From Acidimicrobiaceae bacterium (GTDB lineage: Bacteria > Actinomycetota > Acidimicrobiia > Acidimicrobiales > Palsa-688), in the NCBI GenBank assembly GCA_030838025.1, contig JAUTXM010000479.1, forward strand, positions 1 through 6,670: DNA of 6,670 bases. Direction: 5' to 3'. How positions within the stretch are numbered: position 1 is the first letter of the stretch; every line of letters begins with the position of its first letter. Positions 5,042 through 6,670 of this stretch are shown here, one piece after another. The translations under genes and the position numbers were made by a program. The notes under the pieces are model-generated. The model saw nothing but the letters and a program-made list of their open reading frames with translations. It ran no database searches and had not been told where the DNA came from.

Positions 5042-5566
5042 ATGGCTCGCGCCGATTCGATCGTGCTGGTCAACACCGGGCACGGCAAGGGCAAGTCATC
5101 AGCGGCGTTCGGCGTGATGGGCCGGGGCTGGGCGCGTGGTTGGACCGTCGGCGTTGTGCAGTTCGTGAAGAGCGGCAAGTGGAAGACCGGTGAGCGCAAG
5201 CTGGCCGACCACCTCGGAATCGAGTGGCACACCCTGGGCGACGGCTTCACCTGGGAGTCCACCGACCTCGACGAGACCGCGGCCAAGGGTCGCCACGCGT
5301 GGGAGGTTGCTCGCGAGAAGCTGGCGTCGGGGCACTACGACCTGCTGATCCTCGACGAGTTGACCTACGCCGTGAAGTACGGCTGGGTCGATGTCGGCGA
5401 TGTTGTGGCCGGTGTCCGGGACCGGGCCCCCAAGACCAATGTGGTCATCACCGGCCGCGACGCGGCGCCGGAACTCATCGAAGTGGCCGACACGGTCACC
5501 GAGATGCGCAAGGTGAAGCACGCCTATGACCTGGGCATAGGCGCCAAGAAAGGGATCGAGTACTGA
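5042..5566 (+). CDS. cobO: Cob(I)yrinic acid a,c-diamide adenosyltransferase (BtuR/CobO family)
   Basis: Transfers the 5'-deoxyadenosyl group of ATP to cob(I)alamin-type corrinoids to form the Co-C bond of adenosyl-corrinoids. The 174-residue product is near the usual length. It has the family P-loop G-H-G-K-G-K-S (13-19), VVQFVKSGKWKTGE (38-51), Walker B-like YDLLILDE (99-106), VITGRDAAPELIEVAD (135-150) and TEMRKVKHAYDLGIGAKKGIEY (153-174). The start is ATG 5042, with the P-loop strand beginning six residues in, as expected. No good Shine-Dalgarno precedes it; TAACAT at 5027-5032 lies nine bases before the ATG, so a leaderless transcript is conceivable. No B12 riboswitch motif is visible in the 137 bases between it and the divergent gene. 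Its stop TGA overlaps the cobB start as CTGA. The product adenosyl-corrinoids feed the left-arm enzymes. Confidence 0.95.
   Translation: MARADSIVLVNTGHGKGKSSAAFGVMGRGWARGWTVGVVQFVKSGKWKTGERKLADHLGIEWHTLGDGFTWESTDLDETAAKGRHAWEVAREKLASGHYDLLILDELTYAVKYGWVDVGDVVAGVRDRAPKTNVVITGRDAAPELIEVADTVTEMRKVKHAYDLGIGAKKGIEY
5548..5555 (+). promoter_or_regulatory. Shine-Dalgarno-like site for cobB inside the cobO 3' end
   Basis: GAAAGGGA lies seven bases before the CTG at 5563. Its presence at correct spacing supports initiation at the CTGA overlap rather than at the downstream GTG 5590. Confidence 0.45.
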
Positions 5567-6670
5567 ACAAGCTGGGGCCGCGACTGGTCGTGGCCGGCAC
5601 CTCGTCGGGCGTCGGTAAGACCACCGTCGCCACCGGGCTCATGGCTGCCCTGCGCAGGCGGGGCGTCCGGGTCGCCGGGGCCAAGGTCGGCCCTGACTTC
5701 ATCGACCCCGGTTACCACGCACTTGCCACCGGCCGGCCGGGCCGCAACCTCGACCCGTGGCTGTGCGGTGAGTCGGTGATACCCGCGCTGGCGGCCCGTG
5801 CCGCCGCGGGCTCGCAGCTCCTGATCATCGAGGGCGTCATGGGGCTCTTCGACGGCGCTGGGTCGACGTCGGTCGCCAGCACGGCCCACGTTGCGACTAT
5901 GCTCCGGGCACCAGTCGTCCTCGTGGTCGATGCCTCGTCCGTGAGCGCGTCGGTCGCCGCCGTCGTCCATGGCTTCGCCACCTTCGACCCCGCGGTGGCC
6001 ATTGCGGGCGTGGTGCTCAACCGGGTTGGCAGCGACCGGCACGAGGCGCTGCTTCGCTCCGCGCTGGCGCCTCTCGGCATTCCGGTGGTCGGCGCCGTGC
6101 GCCGCGACGATGGAGTCGGCTGGCGGGACCGCCACCTGGGACTGGTTCCCGTCGTCGAGCGGTCCCGGGAAGTCCAGGCCTCGCTCGATCGGCTGGCATC
6201 GGTGATCGCCACGCAGGTGGATGTGGACCTGATTCACCGGCTGGCTTTGGCTGCGCCCGCGGTCGCGGCGCCGCCTCCGCCGGCGGCCGTGCCGGGCGGC
6301 CGGTGTCGCATCGGCGTCGCCGCAGGTCCCGCCTTTTCGTTCGGCTACGCCGACAACCTGGAGCTTCTCGTCGAAGCGGGCGCCGAGCTCATACCGTTCG
6401 ACCCCCTCCGGGACCCAGCGCTTCCCCCGAGCATCGATGGCCTGATCGCCGGCGGCGGTTTCCCCGAGGTCTATGCCGCCGACCTGGCGGACAACCGTTC
6501 GCTCTTGGCCGACACCCGCCGGCAGGTGGCGGACGGGCTGGTCACCTGGGCGGAGTGTGGGGGACTGCTGTGGCTCGGTCACCGCCTTGACGGGCACCGG
6601 CTCTGCGGCGCGATCGAGACTCGGGGACAGATGACCGATCGGCGGACCCTCGGCTACCGCACCGCGACAT
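5563..6670 (+). CDS. cobB: Cobyrinic acid a,c-diamide synthase CobB/CbiA, 3' end cut by window edge
   Basis: Glutamine- and ATP-dependent amidation of the a and c carboxylates of the corrin ring, in the cytoplasm. About 369 codons are present of a family near 450. The N-terminal dethiobiotin-synthetase-like domain has P-loop GTSSGVGKTT (12-21), KVGPDFIDPGYHALATGRPG (41-60), NLDPWL (62-67) and EGVMGLFDG (90-98). The class I glutaminase domain has GGGFPEVYAADLADN (from 297) and the nucleophile Cys332 in A-E-C-G-G-L-L. The frame is uninterrupted. No ATG, GTG or TTG occurs in frame between the upstream stop at 5527 and GTG 5590, and GTG 5590 would remove the first beta strand (LVV before the P-loop). 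The start is therefore assigned to CTG 5563, which overlaps the cobO stop as CTGA and follows GAAAGGGA. Also called cbiA in the anaerobic pathway. Confidence 0.94.
   Translation, partial: MNKLGPRLVVAGTSSGVGKTTVATGLMAALRRRGVRVAGAKVGPDFIDPGYHALATGRPGRNLDPWLCGESVIPALAARAAAGSQLLIIEGVMGLFDGAGSTSVASTAHVATMLRAPVVLVVDASSVSASVAAVVHGFATFDPAVAIAGVVLNRVGSDRHEALLRSALAPLGIPVVGAVRRDDGVGWRDRHLGLVPVVERSREVQASLDRLASVIATQVDVDLIHRLALAAPAVAAPPPPAAVPGGRCRIGVAAGPAFSFGYADNLELLVEAGAELIPFDPLRDPALPPSIDGLIAGGGFPEVYAADLADNRSLLADTRRQVADGLVTWAECGGLLWLGHRLDGHRLCGAIETRGQMTDRRTLGYRTAT

Noticed and set aside
5524..6597. Long minus-strand open frame opposite cobB (357 codons)
   Set aside because: It is the complement of a clearly conserved cobB frame; its translation shows no motifs and is typical shadow coding.

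Overview
This is a high-GC window, most likely from an actinobacterium. The lineage call is an inference from base composition, frequent GTG starts, 4-base gene overlaps and the style of the CbiZ and CobO proteins; an Acidimicrobiia-like lineage is only a guess. It holds two arms of cobalamin (vitamin B12) metabolism pointing in opposite directions, separated by about 2.3 kb of accessory DNA.

Left arm (1-2640, minus strand): a textbook cobalamin riboswitch (about 2462-2640) leads a tightly packed operon in the order cbiZ, cobU, cobS, cobD. The first two junctions are 4-base GTGA overlaps and the last is a 4-base gap. CobD is cut by the left edge. The set makes functional sense. CbiZ trims adenosylcobinamide to adenosylcobyric acid, CobD re-attaches the aminopropanol arm, CobU activates it to adenosylcobinamide-GDP, and CobS joins the lower ligand. 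This is cobinamide salvage or remodelling plus nucleotide-loop assembly.

Middle (2753-4904): a small, very basic two-helix membrane protein of unknown function comes first, with an excellent ribosome binding site. A palindromic operator-like site centred at 3237/3238 follows, then a plus-strand cassette of a HigB/RelE-type toxin (Gp49-like), a HigA/XRE antitoxin and a third gene whose protein carries an E-V-K motif resembling a PD-(D/E)XK nuclease core. A short minus-strand helical protein of unknown function converges on the third gene. The cassette is damaged. The toxin needs two single-base corrections, the antitoxin has no usable start codon (ACT where ATG is expected), the third gene needs one correction, and the minus-strand neighbour probably needs one. 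The flanking B12 genes show no such damage, which favours genuine decay over general sequencing error, although assembly error cannot be excluded.

Right arm (5042-6670, plus strand): cobO (corrinoid adenosyltransferase) and cobB/cbiA (cobyrinic acid a,c-diamide synthase, running off the right edge) overlap by CTGA. CobB apparently starts at CTG, since no ATG, GTG or TTG lies where its first beta strand requires one. No B12 riboswitch is visible upstream of cobO. No tRNA, rRNA, CRISPR array or transposase was recognised.
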